DNA from: Scilla litardierei
Lineage: Eukaryota > Streptophyta > Magnoliopsida > Asparagales > Asparagaceae
Assembly (NCBI GenBank): GCA_030789695.1
Contig: CM061141.1
Span: 272,211,655-272,275,654, forward strand
Direction of reading: 5' to 3'
Length of the DNA: 64,000 nucleotides
Below are positions 22,476 through 32,816 of this stretch, piece by piece; positions within the stretch are counted from its first letter, which is position 1, and each line of letters begins with the position of its first letter. The position numbers and the translations under genes are program-made. The notes below the pieces were generated by a model. It was not told the origin of the DNA. It saw nothing but the letters and a program-made list of their open reading frames with translations, and ran no database searches.

Positions 22476-23150
22476 CGGGCCCTATAGTTACTAACCCCTA
22501 AAACAAGGAGGGCTACGGCTAATCTTGAAAAAGATCATTAACGTATTTGACTTAGATATAGTCCAGGGTGTCATACAATCATGATTCGCGACATTGCGGT
22601 CCAGCGGAACTCAGCCAGGGAATTGACTAAGCCAGGATCACTACCCCTTGGACTAGCAAGGGTTGACCCAGAACTCTTAGCCAAGCACATTGGCTGGATC
22701 ATGGTCCAATGAATGAAGCTTGTCATTTTTGTATGTATGCCATAGACTAAACAGCTTTTATTAACAACTAATTAATCCTATCAACTAGTTGCATCCTTAA
22801 ATTCAAAATTTTAGGATTTGTTTAATAACTTTTATTAAGTCCTTATCAACTATAAGGTTCACGTGCTATCCTAATCGTTATTGGGATTTTAATAAATTTT
22901 ATTAACAACGCTAGAAGCGAAGTCCTTTAATGAAAATTAATAATAACAATTAGAATTGAAAAATCATTTAAAGGACTACCCTAATCAGGAATTATGTCTT
23001 AATATTGTTGTTAATGATTTATTAAAACATCGCATGTCATTAAAATTCAAGTAATAAATTTTAATCATTTTTAATGGCTAACATAAAGGGTTGTCTTGTG
23101 TTATCAAATAAGGGACAAGATTAACAAGCCATTAAAATAAAGCTACACTA

Positions 23151-23620
23151 ATTTATCGCATAAAGATAGTGCACAACTATTTAACATTTAAATATACTAA
23201 GTTTATCGCATAAACAATTTTTAGACTTTTAAAATCAGTTTTAAAAATATCTTATAAATTTAAAACATTACTTTAAAAAAAAAATTTCCATGTTCAAAAA
23301 TTTATCATATACAATTTTTAAACATCTAAAATATTTTAAACTTATCGCATAAATTTAGAGCCTTAAAATCAATTTTAAAATTTATCACATAAATTTAAAA
23401 ACACCATTTTAAAATTTCCATGCTTAAAAAAAATTTATCATATAAAAATTTTTTTAGGCATCCAAAATAAATTTAAACTTTTAAAGATTTAAAATTATTT
23501 TTAAAATTATCACATAAATTTTAAAACTTTATTTTAAAAATTTTCATGTTCAAAAAATATCAAAAAGAATTTTTGAACATCTAAAACATTTTTAAAATTT
23601 TATCTCATAACTTTAAAAAC
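23151..23620. repeat. L1 series of TATCNCATA A/T hairpins near the primer site
   Basis: About ten copies of TTTATCNCATAAA, each flanked by A/T arms that are mutual complements, for example GTTTAT-CGC-ATAAAC at 23201-23215. The same series occurs at the matching place in L2 and L3. Confidence 0.8.
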
Positions 23621-23691
23621 ATTTGAAAAGCATTTAAAAGGCATTAACAGGTTTAATGAAATCGCAGTGCTAGATCGACTACGCAAACCTA

Positions 23692-23704
23692 GGCTCTGAT
23701 ACCA
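23692..23704 (-). promoter_or_regulatory. L1 primer binding site (initiator tRNA-Met)
   Basis: The minus strand reads TGGTATCAGAGCC, an exact match to the initiator-Met complement, one base from the LTR. Confidence 0.93.
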
Positions 23705-24360
23705 CTGTTGGGAATTGGCAGTCCCTTAGGGCACAAAAAACACTAGTCCCGTCCTAAGTCGAACGGAACATAGACAGAAAAACAATAGCAGCGGAAGGAA
23801 AAACTATGTTAACTAATTAACATGCAGTTAAAAACAATTTTTTAACTTAGCCCTAAGGTCCAAGACCCTATGCCAAGATCTATGCCGACTTGGGATGGAT
23901 TTGACCATCCCAAGAAGGATCTAGCCTACTGCGATTAAACTAAACTAATGCTAATCAAATACTCTAACCACATACCCGGAATCTCAGCCCTGGAGCAGGC
24001 GAGATGTTCCGCGCCGTCTTCCGAGCTGCTCCCGTCCCACGCCGAGCCGCTCCTTGAACCGCTCCCCGAACCGCTCCTCGAACCGCTCCTCGAACCGCTC
24101 CGCATCCCGAGGCGATCAATCCCCGTGCCGTCGAGCCAACCACGTGCCGAAGAAAGTTTCACGCGAATGAAACCTCCGCCAAGATTTCGGATCCAGAATC
24201 CGAACTCCTTTGTAGCTTTGCTAGAGCCCGCAGGAGTAAGGCAGAATTTTAGGGAGAAGAGAAATATTAATTTAAGCTTAGATCCGAGCGTGCTCCAACA
24301 TTTACGAGAGCCGCTCAGATCTAGAGCTTGGGACGAGTTTTGAGGAAGGGGGGAGACCCC

Positions 24361-24370
24361 TATTTATATA
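24361..24370 (-). promoter_or_regulatory. L1 5' LTR TATA box
   Basis: TATATAAATA on the minus strand, followed by GGGGTC; the same box is present in L2 (41711-41720, with a change) and L3 (47095-47104). Confidence 0.75.
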
Positions 24371-24670
24371 GGCGGCGGACTCTCCCCTTTTCTCAAAATC
24401 CGATGTGGGACTAAATAATGAGTTAATTAAAATCAAGTTAGTTTGCACTTCACAAAGTGCAAACTTCCGTGAATTTTAACTCACTCACCGTTGAGCTTCA
24501 GGATCGATACAACCTATCAATACGACAAGCGTTCAACGGTGAACGCATAGGAAAAAACCGTTCGTCAATCGGAGTTCGTTTGACCCTCCAATTGAGTGTC
24601 CAAAGATCAGCCCAAACTTGTATTTCACAACTAATCCAGCCGCCGCCAAAACACTCCAACCCTAGCAGCA

Positions 24671-24946
24671 GGCGGGACCCACGCGTGGGCCCCACCCGCG
24701 CTTCAGGCGGCAGCGCACGCGCAAGGCGCGTGCGCTGCCCTGTGCAGGCAGAGCCCGTGCAGAGCACGGGCCCGTGCTCTGCACGGGCGGGAGAATGGCG
24801 CCCGCTTGTGCGGGCGCCTCTCTGCAATTGGGGCAGGCGGGGCCCGCGCCCCCAGGAGGCGAGCGGGCCCCGCATGAACAGTGCGGGCGCTATAAAGCGC
24901 CCGTGGGCTCTGTGCCAGATAAATGGCAGGCCCAATGGGCCTGCCA
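24671..24946. repeat. GC-rich palindrome cluster in L1 5' LTR
   Basis: Contains a 14-bp stem with 3-base loop (24709-24739), a 36-bp perfect palindrome (24753-24788), an 11-bp GGGGCCCGC-type inverted repeat (about 24838-24874) and an 11-bp stem around one base (24924-24946). Possible cruciforms or RNA hairpins in U3. Confidence 0.9.
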
Positions 24947-27471
24947 ACTTGTCCCCTTTTGATTTAATCTGCCTCTTAGGCTGATGTCAACATGGGCTTT
25001 TATTGTTTTGGCTATAACTTTTGCGTTTGGCGTCCGATTTGGACGCCGTTCAAACCTGGGTCTAGACCGGGACATTCCCGTCTTACCCGTGAACTTTTCC
25101 TTGCGTTTATATTATTAAATATTGTATTAAACAATTTAATACATATTTAATCGCCTTTGCATCAAATACAAAATAGTCCCTATCTAAGCTTAAATTATCA
25201 TATTGCATCAAATGCAATCATTTCATCCCTTGCATCAAAAATGCAAAATATTCTCCCTAACTAATTTCTACCTATTACTAGACGAAGCGTTGCACTCTGT
25301 GTGAGACCCTACAGCCTGACCCTTACAACAGGTTAGGCTCGAAGCCCTATACGGCAGTGACCACGAGCAGTGGTTACCGTCCCTGCTTCAGGAATCATCA
25401 TTATGTGGTTGACTCATTGACATGAGTATTGTCGGGACCACCTGACTGTTTCTGTGATGATTTCCGTAGTTATAGTCTCTTCGTCTAAATTGTGTCGTGT
25501 AGATCAAGTCTGGGGTACTGTCAAACTGTCAACCCCAATAACTTGACTCCGGTTAGTTTCTATCGATCTTTAGTCAACTAATGTTGGACTTCTTCCAACA
25601 TACTCTGCGCAGAGTTTTTACTAAAGACCGAACTAACTCTACGACACTAACTCCCATTGACCGGGAGAGACGAATCCTCTCTTGGTCATTACTCGCCTCG
25701 TACGTTTCAAGTGACACCCAATCAAAAGACCTTTCGACAGGCCTTGCCTCGAAGCTAGGTCAGTTGATCTAAGTGGCACCGTTCACGCACAGGTCCGTCA
25801 AAATGACCTCAAGTCAAAAGACCAACTATCCTATCATCACTCAGAGTTATCACTGACAGATTGGTCAATATAACCATATGATAACTCTAGTGGATCATTC
25901 AGTGAACTCATTCTAATGAGCACCTGTGTCTCGTCTTCGACTTCGCCAAGTCAAGCGATCATGAGATCATCGCCACCGCTAAACGGTGAAGACTAAGACA
26001 CAATGGTCTATCCGATGTTTCGATATCCTTGTCTCGAAACATCTACGACCACGAACCATTTCAGACTTATGCTACAGACGGTCAAACGTTTCTCCATGAT
26101 CGAGATACTCATCTCGATACCCGTTTGACCTTGCATAAAGTCTCAGGACTTTACCTAAGTTGATATCTAATGTTAACTACATTACAATATAACTTAGATA
26201 AATTATTACCAAACAGCTTACTGTTATTTCGAACAAGATGTTTGTGCTATTCACACAGGAATAAATGGCCTCGAGGGCACCATATTCCTACAGTAGCTAT
26301 CAAGAAGGGGAAAGTTGATGAAACCTCTCATGCTCTTACACAGAAGGAAGTGATTCAACCCTATCTGGTTAATTTCAATAGTTATGCTAAATTTTTAACC
26401 ATCTCAAAACGACAAATCCTTCATGAAAGTTTGTCACTATTGAGGATGTTGAAAATTATGGCATAGACATCATCTTTGAATTTCAGAACTTGTTGAACCT
26501 TTTTTCGAAAGACAACTCTTATTTGTGCTATCCTAGATTAGTACATCTATTCTATGCAAACATGGATGCTGATAGTGTAAAATCTCGTTTTCGAACCAAA
26601 GTGCTTGATACCAAGCTTCATATAACTGTGAAATCATTAGATCAAATCATAGGTATTCCCTTCACCTAGATGAAATCGAAATGGTTGATGATGTTATGTT
26701 AAACAAGATGTATTTGCCAGGAAAATTCTTCCTAACAAAATAGCCTAGTAGTGATCTCCAATATATCCTGCTAGAATTTTAGCAAACATCCTGTCATATA
26801 ACATCACCCAGAAATCTGGTAGCCATGTTGTCCTTTCTGAACGCTAAGCCAAGTGTATTCATATGCTTGGAAATATCAAAGTCAATTGGGCTAGGATTAT
26901 CAAGGACTTTATTATTCACTCTTCTTTATCTGATAGAGTCACCACTCCCTTAGCACATGTCCCTTTTCTTACTATCCTCTTCAATGCATATGACATTCCT
27001 TTGGATAATGAGTCTGAGGTATTGGAACCTGCCCTTGTGTTTGATGTTCGTACTCTTGCTCGTATGAGATTTCATGAAGACCTCAATGAGAATGTTCCAG
27101 AAGAGAAGCTAGTAGGTGACACTAGCTCCACCTCAGCAAGAAGGAAAGGTAAGAAAATTGTTGAAGAAGAAGACACCGAAGAAGAAGAAGAAGAAGAAGA
27201 AGAAGAAGGAAGTGAAGATGATGAAGAAGACCTTGCACCTCCTGACGATGTTCCCCCATATATTCTTGAGCTTGAGGATATGCTCCGGAAGAAAATTGAT
27301 AAGTTGAAGATCTCTCAAGCAAAGGGCTTTGATGATCTCAACAAAAAGGTGGAGAATCTGAAGGACCTTGTGATTAGCAGCAATGAAATGACCGAGAAAG
27401 GTCTTGGCACGATCCTTGAAGAGATTAAGGAGTTGAAAAAGGAAAATAAGAACGGTGGTTCATCTTAAACA

Positions 27472-28180
27472 TGCTTAGTTGATTGCATGATTAAAACAAT
27501 GCTCTTAAAACTTTGGTCTATAATATTTTTCGTATACTTCATACTTATGATTGTGTGATGTTTTAAATAATTTGGTATCAACACTTGGTATGTAATATGG
27601 TTGCTACATTGCCTAAATTGCTTATGTTGATACAATGCTCCTACATTGCTTTAATTGCTATGCCATGCTTAGACCCTTGATACCCCCATATCTAGCTTAA
27701 TTATAAATAAGAATGCATGGAATATATATATACACTAACTCTTCTCTACAGATATCTTTGAGTTGGTTGATTATTTTTTGATAAGTTTATTCAAACACTT
27801 GTTAAAGCACTTGGTTTGATTAATTTTTTAATGCACTTGGTTATATGATTGAGATGCTTGAGTTGATTATTTTTTAACACTTAGTATAACTTTGTGAAAT
27901 TTGTCATGAATGTTGTCATATTTTTTATTAATGACAAGGGGAGAAAAATAGGAAATCAAAAACGTAAATCTATAATGTATTGAAATGAATAGTGTATTTG
28001 CTTCTTAACCAGCTTTGATGAAGGGGGAGTATTATATATTATATTTCATATATTTCATACCTCATCTAAGCAGTGGGAGAGTAAGTACACTTGGAGCTCT
28101 TCATTCATACTATTCATTCATATTATTTCATATTATTCATTTGTTTTTCATTTGGGTGTCATCATCAAAAAGGGGGAGAG
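27472..28180 (+). promoter_or_regulatory. S2 3' untranslated region with multiple polypurine tracts
   Basis: No gene. Polypurine tracts lie near 27936 (AAGGGGAG), 28021 (AAGGGGGAG), 28074 (GTGGGAGAG) and 28167-28180 (AAAAAGGGGGAGAG, at the LTR border), the Sirevirus pattern. Confidence 0.8.
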
Positions 28181-29899
28181 TGATGGGAAATCTAGTCCTA
28201 CCCCAAAGTGGTTTTGATGATGGTCACACCACATGTTGTTAGTATACTAATCACATTACTTAAGTGTGTAGGTTGTGTAATCAAATTGATAAAAGCTCAA
28301 AGCATACTCCGAGAAGAAGAACCTCAACCACAATCATAGAAGATGAAAATGAATCTACATTGCTTTCTACGCTAAGCACAAAAGGAGCTCAAAGATGAAG
28401 CTCAAAGAACGTGCTCAAGCTCAAGATAAAGAGGAGCTCAAATTCATGTGAAGCACATGCATCTACATCTAGATCTCCATGGCTTCAAAGTCTTCATTAA
28501 GTCTAGTGTGTGAATTGTTTTTCTTTTTATTATGACTATATTAAAGCCAAGAAAGATTTGCACACACACAAATTGATTTTTCGAAAATATGTTTTAAACT
28601 TGTTTTAAAACTCTTTGAGAGCTTATTGATTCAAAGCTATTGATTCAATTCTCGTAGTCAACCTCCTAACATCCAGGAGTTGATTACACATCTTATAGCA
28701 GAGTTTCTCTGAAAAACTGCTCTGGGAGTGGACTACCAAAGGAGGGTGTCGACTACCTGCTGCAGCAGAGTTTTCACTAAAAAATCTCTGGGAGTCGACT
28801 ATCTCCCTTAGGAGTCGACTACCAGCTATGCGTTTTGACTTCCTTGATTGCCTCTCTCATTTATTCTTCACTTGATTTTTGGGCTGAAATCAAACCATTT
28901 TTGAATTCATTTGAATCCTCTCTTAAACTCTATAAATAGAGACCATATGAGAATATTTACCTCATCAATATTAATCATTCTTGAGCTAAGCTAAAATTCT
29001 CTCAATTCTCAACCTCTCATCGCTCACAAAGGTGTTCGTTGCCAAGCAATTTTCAAAATCACTGATCTCATTGTTTTTATTTCTATATCATTTTAAGATC
29101 AATAATTTTTGGCTATTGTTAATTGGTTTTTCAAAATCATTCCTTTGATTTCTCTTATTTTCAAAGGATTTTCGAAACAACAAGATTCTAGATCATATTG
29201 AATTATTTCATATTCTTTGTGTGATCTACAAACGATTTAAAATTCTTTAGCCACATTTAGCACAATTGCAAATTTATATTGGCTATAGAATTATTGGGTG
29301 AAACCAATCTCCACTAATTTATTGTGGTGAATTGGATTTGATTTTACTTGTAGTCCCTTGGTGATAAGTGTGTTGTAAATCCTAGTCAAGACTATGTGGT
29401 TGGAAATCCTGGTGGTGATACTAGGTCCTTAAAAATCCTAACGAGTGAAGTTAGGTAATTGTATTACTGAGGTAATAGTCGATTAAATCTCGATCCGAGA
29501 CGGTCGGAGACTGGACGTACTCAGGTTGTGGGGAACCAGGATAAATCCCTTGTCTCTGTGTGATTTTCTGTGATTGTCATTTATTATTTTGTGCAAAGTT
29601 CTTCATTGTTTATAATAGATGTCATTTGAAATTCCTTGTTAATAATATTTTTATTGCAAAGATTGTATTGTTTATTCCGCTGTGAGATCTCTTTTATTAT
29701 TCTTTTGATCTTTGAATCTCATCTTATATTTATCTTATCATCGTCTTGAATAAGGACCAAGCGTAGATCACTTTACTTGGTTCCTTAGGCAACATTGGAA
29801 GGGATATTTGTTGTGTATTGATAATTGTCGAAAAAGTTTAAATCATACAACATTATTCAACTCCCCTTCTAGTGTTGTTTTCCATCTACAGGATCCAAC
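28181..29899 (+). repeat. S2 3' LTR (1719 bp)
   Basis: Starts TGATGGGAAATC, ends GGATCCAACA. Motif array 28723-28827, TATA box 28931-28939. It differs from the 5' copy at many more sites than the L1 or S3 LTR pairs do, so S2 is older. Confidence 0.93.
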
Positions 29900-30835
29900 A
29901 ATATGAGATTCATCATTCATAGATATTGAATAAAGTTTTTTAAGATATAAAATCATTAATAGGATTACTGATACCTCACAACGTCGAGGGGTGCTCCCCT
30001 CGACCCTGCCTTGAGGCGTCACCATGTTCATTGCGCATTATATATCGTAGAAGTTATTAAACAAAAATTTTTATACATCAATTTAAATAAAATTTAATGG
30101 CATGATATATGATAACATGATTTATTTTGGTGTACGTATGATGTTTTTGCATATTATGACATGTTTCATATATATTATGTTTATCGGTTTTGTATGAGAT
30201 GCGATATATGATAATATATGTGTATGGGATGCCATATATGGAGTGAAGCATAATACACAAATATAAATAGACATCATAACTTAATATTAAAATTCACTCA
30301 CCATAATTTTAAATCTTATCCCACCCATGATTATAACACTTGTCAAGACTATGATCACCAAAATGTGGGTTCTGCCAAAGCAAAGTGCATTAGATTATCA
30401 TAGTAAGGAGGGATATGTAATAGTGCTACCCATATGTTTAAAAATGGTTAGACGTAATTAGGCTATGAAAATGGTTTTAGGCCTAAAGGCATTAGATGAG
30501 ATTATAACATGATGGGACATATAATGTCAAAATCCCATAAAGAATCTAAGAGTTATATAAGATGTAATTGGTAAGTGTTACCTACTTAAAATAACTTGAT
30601 TTTAAGTGCCATGCCAAAACGGACTTAAAGTTAGGGGATATATGGATCTTAGCACACTAAAGTGTTGCAATTGTTGTAATTAATATTGAGGGTTATTAAT
30701 TTGTGGAAGTTTTATGAGACACTTTAAAATGAAATTGGTACTAATATTTATTTTGCATACTTGTAGATTAATTGCATCACATAACACTTCTGCACTATTA
30801 TTGCGATCTGTCTATGAGAAGGACAACTGAAAGAA
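29900..30835 (+). other. K1 leader, second part
   Basis: No convincing gene. A 9-bp perfect stem with a 4-base loop lies at 29983-30004 (GTCGAGGGG/CCCCTCGAC). The rest is A/T-rich. Confidence 0.55.
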
Positions 30836-31724
30836 AATGGCACCAACTTCCTTGTCTGGTTCAGCAACTTGAGAATTGTTCTCAAGCAAGAAAGGAAGCT
30901 GAATGTCCTGGATGATCCTCTCCCTGATGACCCACCTACTGATGCTTCAAGGGCTGTAAAGGATAAGTATAAGAAATATCTTGATGATTCTGTTGATGTT
31001 GGCTGTCTTATGTTAGCCACTATGTGCTCAGAACTTCAAATGGATCTGAAACACATGGAGGCTTATGAGCTGAGTGTTCATCTCAAGGAGATTTTCCAAC
31101 AATATGCAAGGTAGGAAATGTAAGAGACTACCAAAGCTCTGCATGCTTGAAAAATAACTAAAGGTGCATCAATGAGCACTCATGTTTTGAAGATGAAAGG
31201 CTACATTGGTCATCTTGAAAGGCATGGATTTTCCTCAGTTTAGAACTACTATGGATTTGATCCTCAATTCATTGCCTAATGGTTTTGACCAGTTTGTCAT
31301 GCAATACAATATGAATGACATGGAGAAATCCCTTGTTGAGCTGCATTAAATGCTCAAAACTGCTGAGCAAAGTATTAAGCAAAAGCTTAGTCATGTACTT
31401 ATGGTCAACAAAAGGAAAGGAATGAAACATAAGGGAAAGACTAAAGCAAAATTTGTTGGTAAGCCTGACGTTAATGCCAAACCTAAACCCAAGGCAAAGG
31501 TTCCAAAGGAGGGAGTTTGTTTCCATTGCAATGAATCTGGTCGTTGGAAGACGAATTGTAAGCTCTATTGGGAAGATCTAAAGAATAAGAAGAAGAGTAG
31601 TGAGACTACATCTTCAGGTATTTATGTTATAGAAATTACTTTATCTACTTCTACACCCCCATGTATTAGATACTGGATGTGGATCTCACATTTGTACAAA
31701 TGTGCATGGGCTGAAAAGGAGTAG
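30836..31724 (+). pseudogene. K1 gag (copia Gag with altered zinc knuckle)
   Basis: The reading begins at NGTNFLVWFSNLRIVL (30836) and runs to 31114: copia Gag core with MLATMCSELQ and AYELSVHLKEIF. After stops it resumes with LKMKGYIGHLE (31175) and TAEQSIKQKL (31355). The knuckle CFHCNESGRWKTNC (about 31520-31560) keeps three Cys, but the His is Arg, so zinc binding is likely lost. The start codon is not clear. Several frame changes; not expressed as one protein. Confidence 0.82.
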
Positions 31725-31920
31725 ACAACTGAAAAAGGGAGAAGTGGACCTATGAGTAGGAAATGGAACAAGAGTTGCTGCTTTTGCCGTAGAATCCTAT
31801 GAATTGTCTCTATCAAATGGGCTTTTATTAGTTTTGAATAATTGGTAATATATTCCTACTTAGGGTAGGAACATTATTTCAGTTTCTTGTTTGGTTGATG
31901 AATAATTTTATTTTCTTATT
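31725..31920 (+). pseudogene. K1 decayed protease region
   Basis: By position this should be the copia protease. Only a Leu-Asp-like stretch near 31665-31700 (SHLYKCA, reminiscent of SHICTN in related elements) hints at it. Too decayed for a firm call. Confidence 0.35.
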
Positions 31921-32816
31921 ATGAATAAGAGATGCTCTATTTATTATGATGATGTGCTTTATTATATTGCTGATTCATATGATGACCTTTACGTCCTAAA
32001 TCTAGACAAGTCTAACAATGGGGATATTTATAGCATAACTGCTAAGAAATTTAAACCCAATTATATGAATCCCATATATTTATGGTGTTGTCGTCTTGGC
32101 CATATAAACGAGAAACACATAACTAAGCTCCATCAAGATGGAATTTTGGAGTCATTTGATTTTGAATCATTTGAAAATTGCAAATCTTGTTTATTAGGCA
32201 AAATAACGAAGAATCCTTCACTGGATATAGTGAAAGGGCTAATGATTTATTGGGCCTAATACATTCTAATGTATGTGGTCCATTAAGCATCCATGCTAAG
32301 GGAGGATTTCAGTACTTCATTACATTCACTGATGATTTCAGTAGATATGACTATGTCTATCTAATGAAACATAAACATGAATCATTTGACATGTTTAGAA
32401 CATTTCAAAATGAAGTATAAAATCAACTTGGCAAAACTATTAAGGCACTTCGATCTAATCGGGGTGGTGAATACTTGAGCCAAGAGTTTAATGATCATCT
32501 CGAAGGTTGTGGAATTGTTTTACAATTCACTCCACCAGGACCACCATAGTGGAATGGTGTATGTTAGAGGATAAATCGAAACTTATTAGATATGGTTCGA
32601 TCTATGATGAGTCAACCAGATCTTTCATTATCCTTCTGGGGCTATGCCTTAGAAACAGCTGCATTCACTTTGAACCGAGTTCCATCTAAAGCGATTGGAA
32701 AGACACCATATGAGATATGGATTGGGAGAACACCTAATTTGTATTTTATAAAAATTTGGGGTTGTGCGGCTTATGTGAAAAGACAAGTCTCAGAAAAATT
32801 AGCCCCCAAAATCTGA
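31921..32816 (+). pseudogene. K1 integrase, catalytic residues lost
   Basis: The HHCC zinc finger region reads RLGHINEKH ... CKSCLLGK (32090-32205). The core follows: LIHSNVCGP (about 32262) where the first catalytic Asp is Asn, FTDDFSRY (32325), and LRSNRGGEYLS (about 32450) where the second Asp is Asn. Both are GAC/GAT to AAC/AAT changes. The end shows LNRVPSKAIGKTPYEIW (32670-32725) and WGCAAYVKR. Three frame changes and stops break it. The normal protein inserts element DNA into chromosomes. Confidence 0.85.

Larger units (their letters stand above)
19729..23704 (-). other. L1 internal domain, non-coding, hairpin-rich
   Basis: From the polypurine end (GTGGGAGA on the minus strand, 19729-19736) to the primer site there is no recognisable protein. 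The visible structure is a series of inverted repeats: 20520-20570, 20660-20680, 21040-21110, the series at 21487-22475, and A/T hairpins at 23150-23620. Non-coding RNA structure is the likely content. Confidence 0.8.
17142..26292 (-). mobile_element. L1: LARD-like non-coding LTR retrotransposon
   Basis: Two 2587-bp LTRs (17142-19728 and 23706-26292) are flanked by target-site duplication gtagc (17137-17141 and 26293-26297). The primer site next to the right LTR shows minus orientation. The 3977-bp internal domain has no gag or pol on either strand and no ORF longer than about 80 codons. About 17 differences separate the LTRs by eye, so it is young. Size and lack of coding fit large retrotransposon derivatives (LARDs), which depend on another element's proteins. 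Confidence 0.92.
23706..26292 (-). repeat. L1 5' LTR (2587 bp)
   Basis: Same length as the 3' LTR. In transcription order U3 runs from 26292 to the TATA box at 24370. The palindrome cluster lies 300-590 bases upstream of that box. Confidence 0.95.
17122..27471 (+). pseudogene. S2 extra ORF with plant transposon domain, split by L1
   Basis: Exon-like piece one is 17122-17141 (ATG plus six codons); L1 with its duplicated gtagc follows, and the frame resumes in phase at 26298. It hits a stop at 26464-26466, after a frame change near 26430, and a second shift lies near 26700. The readable parts hold LVHLFYAN (about 26545) and NWARIIKDFI to IPLDN (26880-27010), as in the putative plant transposon protein domain (PF20167 as I recall it). 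The last open part, 26863-27468 (201 codons), has a Glu-rich run (27163-27230) and a C-terminal coiled coil. Function unknown; no membrane segment. Confidence 0.75.
12781..29899 (+). mobile_element. S2: Sirevirus-type copia element lacking pol, split by L1
   Basis: Two LTRs of exactly 1719 bp (12781-14499 and 28181-29899) are flanked by the target-site duplication atatg (12776-12780 and 29900-29904). Inside are a Met-type primer site, gag, a non-coding stretch, an extra ORF split by L1, and multiple polypurine tracts. There is no protease, integrase, RT or RNase H. Without L1 the element is about 8 kb. It would need pol in trans. Confidence 0.92.
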
